Source: Margaritifera margaritifera
Lineage: Eukaryota > Mollusca > Bivalvia > Unionida > Margaritiferidae
Reading direction: 5' to 3'
Assembly: GCA_029931535.1 (NCBI GenBank)
Contig: JAQPZY010001569.1
Span: forward strand, 1-64,000
DNA length: 64,000 nucleotides
The translations under genes were made by a program, and so were the position numbers. Positions 26,312-39,562 of this stretch are shown here, in pieces; position 1 is the first letter of the stretch; each line of letters starts with the position of its first letter. The notes below the pieces were generated by a model. That model made no database searches, was not told where the DNA came from, and saw nothing but the letters and a program-made list of their open reading frames with translations.

Positions 26312-29300
26312 TTGCCTCTTCCCATTCGTCAAATATTACAACTGTCTCTTTCCTTTCTGGTATTTTTAGTGACATTCAATTTTTTGTTGTGCTTCTTGTT
26401 TTTGTTGAATATGGGGTCAGTGGTCTTTTTGTACGAGTCGGGATGATTCAAGAGGAGACTTCTACAACATCGTTCTGTGTTGTTTTTTGTCTGTTCAACC
26501 AGAAAAATACTTTCTTGCGTTTTCCCACTACTGAAAAAAAAACGAGTTTCAAAACTTTGCATTCAGACAGATACGATACTTTTAACAGATAATGTATTCC
26601 CTTTATAAAGTAAGTATCGTTGGATCTGCTTTGAAATGAAATCACAGCCATAAAGCAACAATTTTGTATTTTGTCATGGTAAATGTGGAAATATTTCATA
26701 TTTCGAAATTATTCCCGATAAATACAATTCTTCCTGAATCTGGCTAATTTAACGGCATGGGTATCAAATGGTGATCAGTTTTATAGTAGAACCCGGAGGC
26801 AGCATTTTTAAGAAAATTACAGCTCAAATGATGAATCTTGTTAGAAATTCCGCGCGAGTTATACAAGTGGCATGAGTTTTATCTTTATATGAATAAAATA
26901 GATAAAGAGATCAAATACCCTTTCTGTAGCATATTTTCCGCCATATTTTCGTCGGTGGTTCGTTGGAGCGTAAAATTTATTCAAGAATTTTGAATGAATT
27001 ATTTCCTACATGTTACGAAGAGAAGAAAGAAGCATACAAATACATGGAGAATGAACAATCGAAAACATTGCAGTAATCTGAAAAAAGAAAATATAAAACA
27101 TCACGCAAAACAATACCCTTGTTAACAAAGTTGATTGAACGCTGCACAGCCAGCATGGAAATAAAGGAGAAAATGTTTACTGTTAGATAAATATAAATAC
27201 ATTGAATATTCACATCATTATTCTACATTTTGAAGATGTAAAAAGAGCTAGAAGATTAAAGAACACAAGCTGACATAAGTACGCTCAGAGCATACATTTA
27301 AGGTAAATACAAGGAGTATCAAAACACATTAGATATCAGTATAGTGCAAAGTCAAACGTTTTTATATACCTTTTCCCCGTGGAATCAACGGTTGTAACAT
27401 GCAGAAGATGGAAATACAGAATCTGATTATTGCTTATAAGAATTAGAAAATCATGGGTCATCATTCTCAAAAGAGTATTGACAAAATCAATATCGGACTG
27501 TAAATCTCAATACATGTACACCGAATATATCAATAATAATATGGCACCAAAACTTATCAGAGTCTAGTGTAAGAAAACAACATGAAGCCATGCAATGATC
27601 AACCACAAAATGTTTGACACCGAGTGCAAATAGCCTCATCCACATGATAAAAGTTTAGTCACAATATTGGCAACAAGTCGGCATGAATCAAGAGAGACAG
27701 GAAATGTTTTGCTACTTGACATATTACAGACGGAATTAAAGTGCCATTAGGCAATAGCCTCTGAAATCTTTTAAGTGATGCGTCTTCAGTTAGTCTACAT
27801 TTAAAAGCATTTTCATATGATGTACAGACTTTGTATTTAACAATACATTTCCAATCCGGTTTTTTGACTGGTAGTCGACCTTGAAGTGTGAACGATTCTG
27901 TACTAGTCTATAAGTGTCAGGAATAAAACCATTTTGTTTAATTTTGATTCTTGTTTTCGGATAGTTGAAAAGGCAGAATACAATTTTATTGTGTTGCAAA
28001 ATAGGCTGCAATCAATCTACAAAGATGCTCCACGAAAAACAATTTCTTCATACCAGTGCATGCTTGAATGGGTAGAGCATCCAATAAACTCAGAGCAACG
28101 TTAGCTCGTGACAGTCTAGACATTGCTTACATGTGCTTAAAGCAAAAACAATGGCCTCTCTCTAATGTAAGTGTGTTCTGAAGGCTGGGGTTACACCAGG
28201 ATTTACAACCATACAATGTGCAGAGAAACGCAACAGTTTCATACAAAATCGGCGCTGTGACTGAATTGAAACCGTATTCATTAACTCCAAAATCAATCAA
28301 ACTGAATAATATCCTTTTCCTGTAGAATTTGTGTACTGCATAGTTTATAACACAGGGGTCGTGTATATAATTTACCCAATTTTAAGCACACTGAGGGCGC
28401 GAAATATTTTCATAGTACCTCTAGTTGTACTTCCTTCGTTCTTTTCTTCCTAACTTTCTTCCGTCCTTCCTTTCTTCTTTCCTTTATTTCGGAAGCAAAA
28501 CAACAGCAACTCGAGATCTTTATCAAACGGTTTCAACTGATGCAGTGGTGGTCTACGCACCCGCACAGCTTCAGTGACATTCATTTTTTTTATAGATTGC
28601 AATCTTATAATGAAATGAAAAGCGTGGTTCACATAAATAAGTAGATAAATGTATCTCTCTTGTTCAGAATGGAAATTATTAGATCATTGATAACCCTATG
28701 GACTCTCTTGATACAATCATACAGGAAGACTTCTGTAGACATCAGCTTACAAGCTTACTTCTTCTGGATACCAATCACCACTCTCGAGCTCCGTATCAGG
28801 ACTCTCACAAGCATATGTACAATCATTCTGAACTAAATCTAACATCGTGAAACCACTTCACACAGCAGCATCACCCAAAGGCACAGAAAAAGCACAAGAA
28901 TCTCCAAGGCCCTGATTGATATTCATCGTTTGCTATGAAATGTATATAGTCAGGTTTTAGAATAGATACGACTGAGTTCGTCACTTGCTCGTCACTAGCA
29001 AAACAATACATCGGACACACAGTTTAAACTTTTCGATGGAACGACTACATAGGTGTTTACGGTATGCACCACAGCGACAGAAACCATGACTCCGGGTATA
29101 GCTTATGTATGACTGCAGGAGAAAAACGCACGCATGTATAATGATCTACAAACGAAAACAGTATAATTCAAGTCCCGTATAGAGGAATTACATCAAACTG
29201 ATCATTCCATTCGTAGCCTGTGATGCTCAAAGCAGGAGATAGCACATGTCATCATCAAACTGCACGTACCATACGTTGGAATTGCAGTCCAATGCCGGCA

Positions 29301-29681
29301 CTGTAAATGAACACCTATCCGGGCCGTTGTCTTTTCCGTTCCATCAATAACCCCTTGATCTCACAAAACTGGTGTTTATCTGCAATAATTGGCACATTGT
29401 GAGTATCATTTTTTTCTTTTCCAATATACTTCATAACTATTTATCATACTTAGCCAAACAAAATTAAGTTGCGTGGGTTTTCCAGATTTATAATCGCTCT
29501 CCACTGCATAGCATTTTCCCCATAATGCTCCTATTCAAAGTAGCTGTGTGATGGTTTTTAGTTTTTCGAAATTCTACGTGTGATAGTTTTACAAGCTTAC
29601 GCTTCTTAAAAGACTGCTCAGATTTATCCTAGTCAAGGGAGATGTCAACATCGGTCCCAATCCGGGCTTACAAATGTTTTC

Positions 29682-29683
<2 letters not shown>

Positions 29684-29744
<61 letters not shown>
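29684..29744. repeat. (GA)n microsatellite, array 1 copy 3
   Basis: This is the same tract, about 61 bp, with one T interruption near its 3' end. Confidence 0.97.
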
Positions 29745-32700
29745 CGATTAGGTTCGCCATCACATTCCAGTTATTGTCATTGAAGTGAGCCAGGAGTCAC
29801 GACGTCCCGAAGACATAGGGAAAGACACCTTCCAACTGTATGCCTTCTTTGCTTTCTTGTACTGTGCATACTGTATTTTGACTGGAACTAGACCGGATGT
29901 CAGGATGGTTGAGTGTTATTTGGGAGTTTTTGTTTTTAATGTTCAGACTAGCTTCCTAGTTAACGGATTAACCCCAAACGACAGAATCGAACCTGCCGCA
30001 AAAATCCGAAAACGACCGAAATAGATGTTAAAACTCACCGTTCACAGTCAAATTAGCACAGTGAGCGAATGAAGGACGAGCGCAAAAAATTCTAGTTCGA
30101 ATCACTAAGTCAATTCGACGCACAGTGAAAGCATATATTTGAAAACACACCGTTCATAAATCCATGCATCTATGCACTGCTTTGATTCCAGTATAGGTTC
30201 AAGATATATAAATGGCGTAGAATCTAAGTGCTGTACACACTATTTAAAACACAGCGGCTGTGTATATAATTCACCATATATTAAGTACACTAAGAGAGTA
30301 AAATCTGTTGTTAGATTTGATTTTTGGCATCTGGGTGTTTTGGGCTGTTTTTATTCTTTAAGTAGAAGAGTACTTTCTTTGTTGGACTGTTTTTCTCAAA
30401 CTTAAAGAAAAGATGTAATGTAATAACTGAATGCTGTACCCGCCAGACATCACATACATTAAATAGAGTAGCCTTCATATATAGAATAGCTCATCTCCCA
30501 GGGTGTAAAACAACTGGAATCCCTTCAGCTTTCTTCGCTGATTGCGAGCTACTGAGCATGAGTAGCACTGCATCTAGTGTGCTGAGGTGTTTCGTTCAAA
30601 CTGAAAGTAAAACTATACCCGCCAACGGAAGCGGTGTATGTAGATGCAAGTTCTTCGCATCTATTGATTGCATATATATATAAAGAAATAGGGGCAACCA
30701 GTTATATTTTCCTTTAAATATGTGTAATTGATTAAATATTATAAATTTATTAATGAAGATGATAAATAATCTTATAATTACAACTTTCCAGATATGCCTG
30801 ACAGTATCCAAACTGTGAATCCAAATGTTTCCTTTAATAGACGTTCCATTTCAGAATTAATATTGAATTATGCCTCTTTCTACAATTATTGTACAAAGAT
30901 CTTAAGATTGTAAAATATTATACTATACGATTTCAAAATTAGGAACATTGAAACTTTTTTTGTATTATTTTGATAAATAGTTCAAAAGTTCAAAAGAAGC
31001 ACCATAGAGAGGATTGTACATTTTTAAATTGCACAATATTTCTGTATGTATATTTTTGTCAGTTTTCTACAAATAATAAATAAAATTATAAAATTCAGTT
31101 CCATTGTTATGTGTTAGGCAATTTGGATTATATATAAAGCAGTAGGGAAATTCGGTACTTGTGTATTTAATCATATATTGTGTATATATTATTTTGGATA
31201 CATTTTTGTATCTTTTATCATGTAAATATGACAATTAAATGGTATATAGAAATATATATAAAAAAACAGCTGCGTTGTATAGGTTACCGTTGAGAAGAAG
31301 AAATACCCCAACACATTGCAGGCAAAATACTTTAAAGTGGGTTCAGCCCAACCAAACCAGTTATTGAGAATGTGTTTCTGTCCCACACCAAGCACAATAG
31401 AAGTGACCAAATACAATAAATTTGTCAATCAAGTTCATATATTATATTAGAAGTATCAAGACGGTGAATCCAATATGTCTCCTTTAACAGACGTTCCATT
31501 TTCGATTTAACAATATCAATTGCCTTAAATGAAGAATATTGTAATTTATGGAAGCCTTCGAGATTAAATAGGATCAATAAATTTATTTATGTCAAATCTA
31601 TCTTTGTTTGTGTGTTTAGATACTTGCTGACGGGTTTGTCCAACATATTTCTTTTTGCAATTTTTCAATTAAATAACATTAGATATTGCACAGTTAGTAT
31701 CCTAACGCATCTTAAATGTTTTGACATTACTGCTACTGGAATAAGTATTTTCATTAATGAAATAACAGTGCGAACATCTGTCTATTATATTTAGTTGATG
31801 AACCATGATTTTTAACATTTAACAACCTTAACTCATTTAGTAATGAAATATGCTGAAATTGTGAATGTCAGAGCCAACATGCCTACTCTCCAGTTATATT
31901 TTTCTACATTATAGGCATACTTATATTTCATCTTCGCCTTCTATTATTTTTTGGGCTTATGTACATTTGTTAAGTTTTTCCATTCAGCTTTATTTCATCA
32001 TTGTGTTCCTTATGGAATGTATACACTTACAAGGCAAAGTAGGTAATAGTCACCTATCCCTTCTGTAATTCTATTTTTCCCTCTACTTCTGCTTCTATTA
32101 TACTCTTCTTTATGCAATTATAAAACTTTCTCGTAGGTGCTACCAAATAGAAGACTTTTCTGTCCTATATCAAACAGCGCCATCACTTCATATACAAAAT
32201 AATGTGCTCAAAAATACCGTTCAAAACAAACCATGCATCAGAAAGTTCTATGCAACAATCAAACTAAATTTCTGCATTTTCACACATTTCATGCATATCA
32301 GCCTCAGTTACATGCCATTGCTATTGCGTCCTCTCTTTGCACTTTTTCTAAAGTACCAGTCTTATTGCTGTATAGCATCTTTGTTTGGAAACTAGACCGG
32401 GTATGATCATGGAAGGTCATTGGGATCATGGTAGGTTGTTGGGAGTTTTCATAAAGGTCTCGAGTTTCTGTCGTTTTGCATTAGAAAGAAAGATTAGAAT
32501 AGATCTATTTATCGAAAATGAAAACCTAAAACGACAGAATCGAATTTAGCGCAATAAACCGAAACTGACAGAAATATCTCAGTGACAAAATATACGACCG
32601 AGTGCAATTGTGAATTATAATTCGAATCAATACGATTTGAAGTGCAAAGAAAGCGTCAGTAACAGAGCTTTAAAAATACACTGTTCATAAATCCATGCAT

Positions 32701-33195
32701 GTATACACTGGTTTGATTTATGTAGGGCCGAGGATATGTAAATGGCGGCCGTGCAACAGTTTCTTCCTGTTCAATATGTGTACTGTACACAGAGTTTATA
32801 ACAGCGGTTGTATATATAATTTACCCTATTTTAAGTACACCGAGAGCGTGAAATATATACTTTCTTCGTTCATTTCTTCTTAACTTTCTTCCGTCCTTCA
32901 TTCCTTCTTTCCTTTCTTTTTAAATCTTTCTTTCGAAAGGAAAACAACATAAACTCGAGACCTTTATGAAAAGGTCTCAACTGATGTAGTGGTCAACCAA
33001 ACACCGCGAGACCTGGAGTGACCATCATTTGTTAAACAGTACAATCCTATAATGAGACGAAAAGCGTGGTTTAAAATAAATAAATAAGTAAACACATTTT
33101 TTAAAACATTTTTAAAAAAATAATTGTATTTCTCTTGTTCAGAATTGAAATGTATAGATCATTGAAAATCTTATGGACTCTCATGATACAATCAT

Positions 33196-34676
33196 TGTCA
33201 CGGAATTGTATGGTTTATATCAATATGTATATGTGATCAAAAACGTATTCGGGTTTCGTTTCCGACTAGAGCGTTACTCGGGGGTTGTTTATTTTTTTCG
33301 GCTCTAGTTATTTTGAAATACTGACCGCGATTCACCCCATGCTGGACGTGCAAATTGCCTGCACTGAAAACTCACGTACCTAGCTGCTGCGCATATCTGT
33401 CACAGCTAGAGTACATATAGAGCGAATTCTCTATAAACAAATTACACTACGACGAGTCTTGTCAGAAAGCTTACCTCTTTACGGGAGCAAAACTTCAGCT
33501 GTAGAGGTATGTGAAATTTAAGATTGTATTCTTTATCACTATTCGTTTTATATGACATAATTGTTTCATATATTAGATGTTTTAGAATTTATTCAAAATT
33601 CTACAGAGAGTCAATACCTAGGTCATACAACGCCATGATATTAGAAATACTAGAGTCTGGTTCGAGTTAGCTATTTGTTGTAACTGAATAGACGGATTTT
33701 ATTTAATTATACGCGGCATGCATTGAATGATTAATGTAATGTGTAACGAGACGTAATTCATGTGCGCGCATGCGCAACATATATCAATACAAAAGTACTA
33801 ACCGTGTCATATGTACTACACGGTTTAGTTGTTATACTTTTAGTGTTCCTTATGTATGGTTTGGTGATGCGAAGTCACAGAACTCTGTGTGGTTTCGTGT
33901 GACGTGTACGCTGTGTCTGGTGACGTTGTTTCGGAAGAGTGTACTGGTTTTCTCGATGCGAGGGACCAAGGCTTCTCGACCAACGGGTCTGTGCTAATGT
34001 GAAGGCTCTCGAGGGATCCTTCAACAGACTGGGAGGGGTGGACCATGCGTGGTGGCTCCTTGACCATTGACTAGAGCGGGTGGAACCGGAGATACATCTT
34101 GGTCGTCAAACGGGCGCCACGATAGTTATATTTATTGCGTGTTCCATTTTATTGTTATTTCAATATTGCTATCTGTGCAAGATTACATTCATTCCCATTT
34201 CAATGTCGCTATATGTGTGATAGATTCATAATTTCATGCATTCCCATTTCATTTTCGTTATATGAACGATATATTCATAAATTCATACATATTCCAATAT
34301 CGCTTAATAGATTGATGAATAAATGAGTATCATATTGATAAGTGCATAAATCACATGCTTTGGTCACCCTTGGTACTTAATAAGACCTTGTTTATATTGG
34401 GGTGTAAATCATATACTCTTATTTGTCGATTGGTGATAGGATGCTATTCACGTTTGTTTAAAATTCCATTCGTTAAATTCATCTTTGATTTTTCTCGTTG
34501 AGTTACTTGTTGTTGATAGTTCCATGTTAGGAACTTTATAATTTTCCTTATCTTTTTGTTATAATGGTGTCAGATTTGTTCATCTTTAAATTGCGTTTAT
34601 AAATAAACATCTTATTAACGCAGTTGCTTTCGGTGTCTTCACTAATCCAGTCCTCACCCGGCTTCATCCTGTGACA
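33196..34676 (+). mobile_element. Solo LTR, copy 4
   Basis: This is the same insertion with ATCAT at 33191-33195 and 34677-34681. It carries the two LTR substitutions shared with copy 3. Confidence 0.85.
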
Positions 34677-35615
34677 ATCATACAAGTGAAATACTTCTTA
34701 TCTCACTAAAATGGTTGCATTTTCTATCAATTGTATCTCCTGTTTTGCATCTGTAGGAAACAAAATTAATGAACCTAGTAAATTATTTTTCTATTATCAT
34801 TGGCAATTTTTAAAAATAATCAAAATGTATTTTCATCTACAACAGTTAGCAGTGGTAGCTCTGTTAGTGGAACGTCTGACTAGCAATGAAAGGGTCGCGT
34901 GTTAAGCTGTATCTCCTTGGGAACTTGCATAATTATAGCTCTCTAACCTGTCTAATATTTATATCATTGTATATTAATGTATTTCATAAAATCTAGTATC
35001 TATACATACAGTGTGGGATCCATGAATAAGTACTTTTCTCTCTGTTTAGTATATAGCCATCAGTTTCTAATCATAATTTCATGTATACACCTTGCATATC
35101 TAAATAGAAATCCAGTGGGTTTGTGCGTTGAGACGAGAGTTAATTTCAGCTTCCCTAGCGAGTTGTTTCCCGTGTACCTCGAGCTCTTTCCTTCAAACTA
35201 GTTCCATCCTTTTATGGGAATGAGCGCATGACCGAGTCTTTTGGAGCGCTGATGCTTGAGAGCTAGGTGATGGATGCCGTTACTCGCAGTGAGGGTTCGA
35301 TTCCTGCTTGGAACGAATATTAATATAGAGTGTATATGCATAAGTTCTGGTTGAATAAAAAAGAAAATTCAGAGCTCTCAGAAATTAAAGTATTTGTTTT
35401 CTAGACCTCTGCTTTCAGGCTATGGATTCTCAGTTTTCAAAACTGGGTCTACAGTTTTGCGTACACTGGACTGCTATGTTGTTTTGATTTTTTTAGTTTT
35501 TTTTTTTTGGTTTTTCGTTTTGGAGATAATGATTTGCTCTGCTTTTCTCTTCTAAATCATGCCAGGAGCCCTGAGGTTATTGACATCTATCAAAATATAG
35601 TAATTGCAATATTGC

Positions 35616-35619
<4 letters not shown>

Positions 35620-35680
<61 letters not shown>
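35620..35680. repeat. (TA)n microsatellite, array 1 copy 4
   Basis: This is the same tract in copy 4, about 61 bp long. Confidence 0.97.
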
Positions 35681-35684
<4 letters not shown>

Positions 35685-37091
35685 CATAAACTATAAGATA
35701 GGTCACAGTTGGATTCGACCTTCGTTTCACCGACTAATGCGTTTATTCAACGATATTCATGAACCGGATTATTTCTTACCTAAAACTACATGTTGAACTG
35801 ACAGTCTCTTGTTCGGACTCCAACTTCTTCTTTTGGATACACAATAATTAAAATATATGTGGTGTCTACATGCTTATGCAACTCTATTGTATTAGCGATA
35901 GAAAGCAAGACATCTTTTTAATATAGTCAAGAAGAGCATAATCAATACATTTAACAGACGGAAGTTTATCTGATTGATTTGCAATAACTTCTTTTACAAG
36001 AAACCATAAAAGGCTTGACTCGGCACATGCTCATGAGGATAATATTATTCATTTATCCGACTTGTATTAATGCAACATATTTCGTTGGACTAATACGAAT
36101 AGTATGTATATACTAACAGACAAATTGAGACAAAAATTAACACCGGGTTTAAATAAGGATCGAAAGGAAAGACATTGAAAAGTACTGGTATATTAGAGAC
36201 GGATTGGTAGGTTTGTAGACAGGTTGTGTGAGAGCAGGTACCTGTCAATACTAGCCATATACTTGTCAGAAAATCGAAAATTGTATGTTCTTTTCTAGTT
36301 CTACTCTTTTCAACCTTGAACTGTCACACTCTTACCTCTGTGAAGATTAAAGGCAAGTGTGCACTGACACAAGGATTAATAAAGGAATTGCGTAATCATC
36401 GAAACATGAAAATGTAGCAATGAATTTACAATTTTGCATACATTCCTAAAAGTTTTGGTGGCTTATATTTACTATTTTAAAAACATAATTAAATAGAGGG
36501 GTTGGCAGAAACAATTATACATTGGGTTGGAATGATTCATGTTTGACGGCACATCAATACGTGAAAGGTTATATTCTGCCGAGACAATTGGAGTAAAGTA
36601 TCCTGCCCAGATACACACTATGGCGGCCGACCCGGCCTGGTCTTGGCAGGAATCGAACCTTCAACCTTCTAGTTGAGAGTCCGGTTATTTGACGTTAGAA
36701 GACAACATATAAGATGTAAAGTAAAGATTAAGAGAAAAACAGATGGATATACAGATAGGCTAAACATGGAATGCTTTTAGATAGGCGTTACTTAGTGCTG
36801 GATTACAGAAATATGGTTTTGAATTGTCCATGTAAGTGACAATGAAACAAAACCAGTTGGCTTGACTAGCAAATTCATAAATGAAATTAGCACAAGGTAC
36901 TTCCCGTTTTCAAAAGAGGTGTATTATGTACTAAGAAATTCTTTTTTCAAAGTTATATTAACAATGTCAACAATCCTATATTAGTTACAATAGACAAATA
37001 CAATTGACACATTCCACTATAGTAAATTACCCTGAGAGTGTGAACAACATTCCTTTGTGAATTTCAGCTTGACTGCCACTGAACTTTACCT

Positions 37092-37416
37092 ATGTTGCAG
37101 GGCAAGGATGTGGAATCACACAAACAACGATGTCAAACATTTCTTTCATATTGTATTTTAAATGGTATTGCCTAGATATGATGTATTAGAAAGTACAGCA
37201 AAAGTAATTTCAGAATATGCAGGACAAAATATCCTTTTCTGGGATTCTCCAGAAATCAGCGTTCCAATGCTTCGTGGTTCAGACAAAACTGAAATACATA
37301 CAGGGCTTGGTAAATCCCATAACCCGACGTCCCGGACTATTCATTTTCGAGGTCGGGCAAGTAATATTTTCCAAGTCACTTGTCCGGGACAGGTGCTTTC
37401 TAAAGAAGTCAGGTAA
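37092..37416 (+). pseudogene. Exon-like open segment at the edge of array 1, with splice donor
   Basis: The 4242-type frame starts at 37092 but stops at 37173-37175, because a 64-bp segment bounded by TTTCA repeats (37144-37148 and 37208-37212) is present here and absent from copies 1-3. A second frame, ATG 37162, is open to 37416. It contains the shared ILFWDSPEISVP stretch and then diverges into junction-specific sequence. It ends at GTCAG|GTAAGT (donor at 37413), an excellent 5' splice site. The segment 37320-37395 holds inverted GTCCCGGAC and GTCCGGGAC arms, suggesting a foldback repeat. The family is not recognised. It may be the exon from which the array segments derive, or a relic. Confidence 0.35.
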
Positions 37417-38086
37417 GTCCGTATATTCGTGCTTTAATTACTAAATCTACCTTTATTTGGCCAATACTTGATTCTACCCCTCTTCGTGTATACATTTACA
37501 TCATGTATAACAGATAAATGTGGTCAGTGATAACTATCGCATATTCACACGTTCTGTTACCGCTTGACTGCATATTGTGCTAAGCGAACAAATTATCGGC
37601 AAATGAAAATGACGTCAGAGAAAAGAAAGCCAGTATGATCAATTAGCAGTGTTTTAAGCGACTTTGTTGTATTGTGTTAACTCAAGCCAGATCCTCCCGA
37701 GCGGCTCACTATGACTTTAATCCAGCGAGTCAGTGTAATTAAATTAATGAAAGGTATTTTACCGACATCAGTGTTTGTGTCCTTTATGAACTAATTAAAT
37801 GACAGTAATGATTCTTTAATTTTTAATTGATTATACAGATGATTAACTTCCACGTGCGAAATTACCTTTGAAGCGAAACAATTACGCTAATTAATGAGCT
37901 GTCTCTGTATTAAAAAAGAGAGAATGTATGTTATGATCACTTTAGGAGTAGTTGTCAAGCAAGCTGATAGTTACTCTGTGGATAAAATGAGTTCGCTAAA
38001 TTATTTTCGCAAGGAATGTAATAAGGGCGATTCGGAGAAGGAAACTTTTTGTGAAAGTGGAGGGATAAAACGTAAGACTGCTACTG
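37417..38086. other. Junction region between the arrays, no supported gene
   Basis: This is non-repeated DNA between the decayed end of array 1 and the start of the duplicated block of array 2. It contains a CRE-like TGACGTCA (37610-37617) and AT-rich sequence. An open frame from 37894 runs across the block boundary to 38241 (115 codons) but has no recognisable domain. Its second half is duplicated at 49098 without the first half. Confidence 0.6.
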
Positions 38087-38581
38087 AGCTTACTTGGAAT
38101 GGAAAACTTAAATTTTGCAGACAGCTTATTAAAATCACAGGTATCTATGACACACTGGCGTATAAATCCGCCGTTGTAACAGACTTCCTAAGGAGCACAA
38201 CATCCAAACTTTGCCACATCCTCCATACAGCCCTGATTTAGAAGACGTCTTGCTTTCTATCGCTAATACAATAGAGTTTCATAAGCATGTATACAACATA
38301 TAGATTTTAATTTTTGTGTATCCAAAAGAAGAAGTTAGAGTCCGAACAAGACACTGTCAGTTCAACATCTAGTTTTAGGTAAGAAATAATCCGGTCCATG
38401 AATATCGTTGAATAAATGCATTAGTCGGCGAAACGGATGTCGAATCCAACTGTGACCTATCTTACAGTTTATGCAAAAATATATTTGAGTGTGAACAAAT
38501 AAAAATACCTCATGGAACAAAGTTTATTTAGTGACATTTATTCTTATGTTGCAACATTTATTTATATTCTGCAAACCACAC

Positions 38582-38584
<3 letters not shown>

Positions 38585-38645
<61 letters not shown>
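38585..38645. repeat. (TA)n microsatellite, array 2 copy 1
   Basis: This TA tract of about 61 bp occupies the position homologous (inverted) to the TA tract of array 1. Confidence 0.97.
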
Positions 38646-38648
<3 letters not shown>

Positions 38649-39557
38649 TTTTAATTACTAAGTTTTGATACATGTCAATAACTCCCAGGGCTCCTGGCAT
38701 GATTTAGAGGAGAAAAGCAGACCAGATCATTATCTCTCCCCCCCCCAAAAAAAAAAAAATATACAGTCCAGTGTACGCAGTACTATAGACCCTGTTTTTA
38801 AAACTGGGAAACCATAGCCTGAAAGCAGAGGTCTAGGAAACAAATACTTTCATTTCTGAGAGCTCTGAATTTTTTTTAAATTCAACCAGAACTTATGCGT
38901 ATACACTCTATATTAATATTCGTTCCAAGCAGGAATCGAACCCTCACTGCGAGTAACGGCATCCATCACCTAGCTCTCAAGCACCAGCGCTCCAATAGAC
39001 TCGGTCATGCGCTCATTCCCATAAAAGGATGGAACTAGTTTGAAGGAAATACACGGGATACACGTGAAACAACTCGCTAGGGAAGCTGAAATTAACACTC
39101 GTCTCAACGCACAAACCCGCTGGATTTCTATTTCGATATGCAAGGTGTATACATGAAATTATGATTAGAAACTGATGCCTATCTACAAAACAGAGAGAAA
39201 AGTACTTGTTCATGGATCCCACACTGTATACTAGATTGTATGAAATACATTTATATACAATGATATAAATATTATCAGACAGGTTAGAGAGCTATAATTA
39301 TGCAAGTTCCCAAGAACATGCCGATACAGCGTAACACGCGACCCTTTCATTGCTAGTCAGACGTTCCACTAACAGAGCTACCACTGCTAACTGATGTAGA
39401 TGCAAATACATTTTGATTTTTTTTTAAAAATTGCCAGTGATAAGAAAAAAATATTGTACTAGGTACATTAATTCTGTTTCCTACAGATGCAAAACAGGGG
39501 ATACAATTTATAGAAAATACGACCATTTTAGTGAGATAAGAAGTATATTTCACTTGT

Positions 39558-39562
39558 ATGAT
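39558..39562 (-). other. Empty LTR target site (ATCAT), array 2 copy 1
   Basis: On the minus strand the sequence reads GATACAATCATACAAGTG without interruption, exactly where array 1 carries the 1.48 kb LTR between two ATCAT copies. The same empty site is at 50613-50617. Confidence 0.9.

Larger units (their letters stand above)
21924..32857 (+). repeat. Tandem macro-repeat array 1, copy 3
   Basis: This is a full-length copy and the closest relative of copy 2 over most of the unit. Inside the LTR it shares variants with copy 4 instead, for example GACGTGCAAATTGCCTGCAC near 22411, so the copies are mosaic. The GA tract is interrupted near its 3' end by a single T (about 29740). Confidence 0.95.
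32858..37148 (+). repeat. Tandem macro-repeat array 1, copy 4 (3'-truncated)
   Basis: This copy follows the unit through the LTR, the (TA)n tract and both tRNA-like segments. From about 36690 it becomes progressively more different from the other copies, and strict collinearity stops at TTTCA (37144-37148). Homology resumes after a 64-bp segment and fades near 37296. Such decay toward the outer edge is typical of the terminal copy of an array that escapes homogenisation. Confidence 0.9.

Noticed and set aside
37894..38241. 115-codon protein-coding gene
   Set aside because: The frame crosses the left edge of the array 2 block (38087), its second half is duplicated at 49098 without the first, and no domain is visible.
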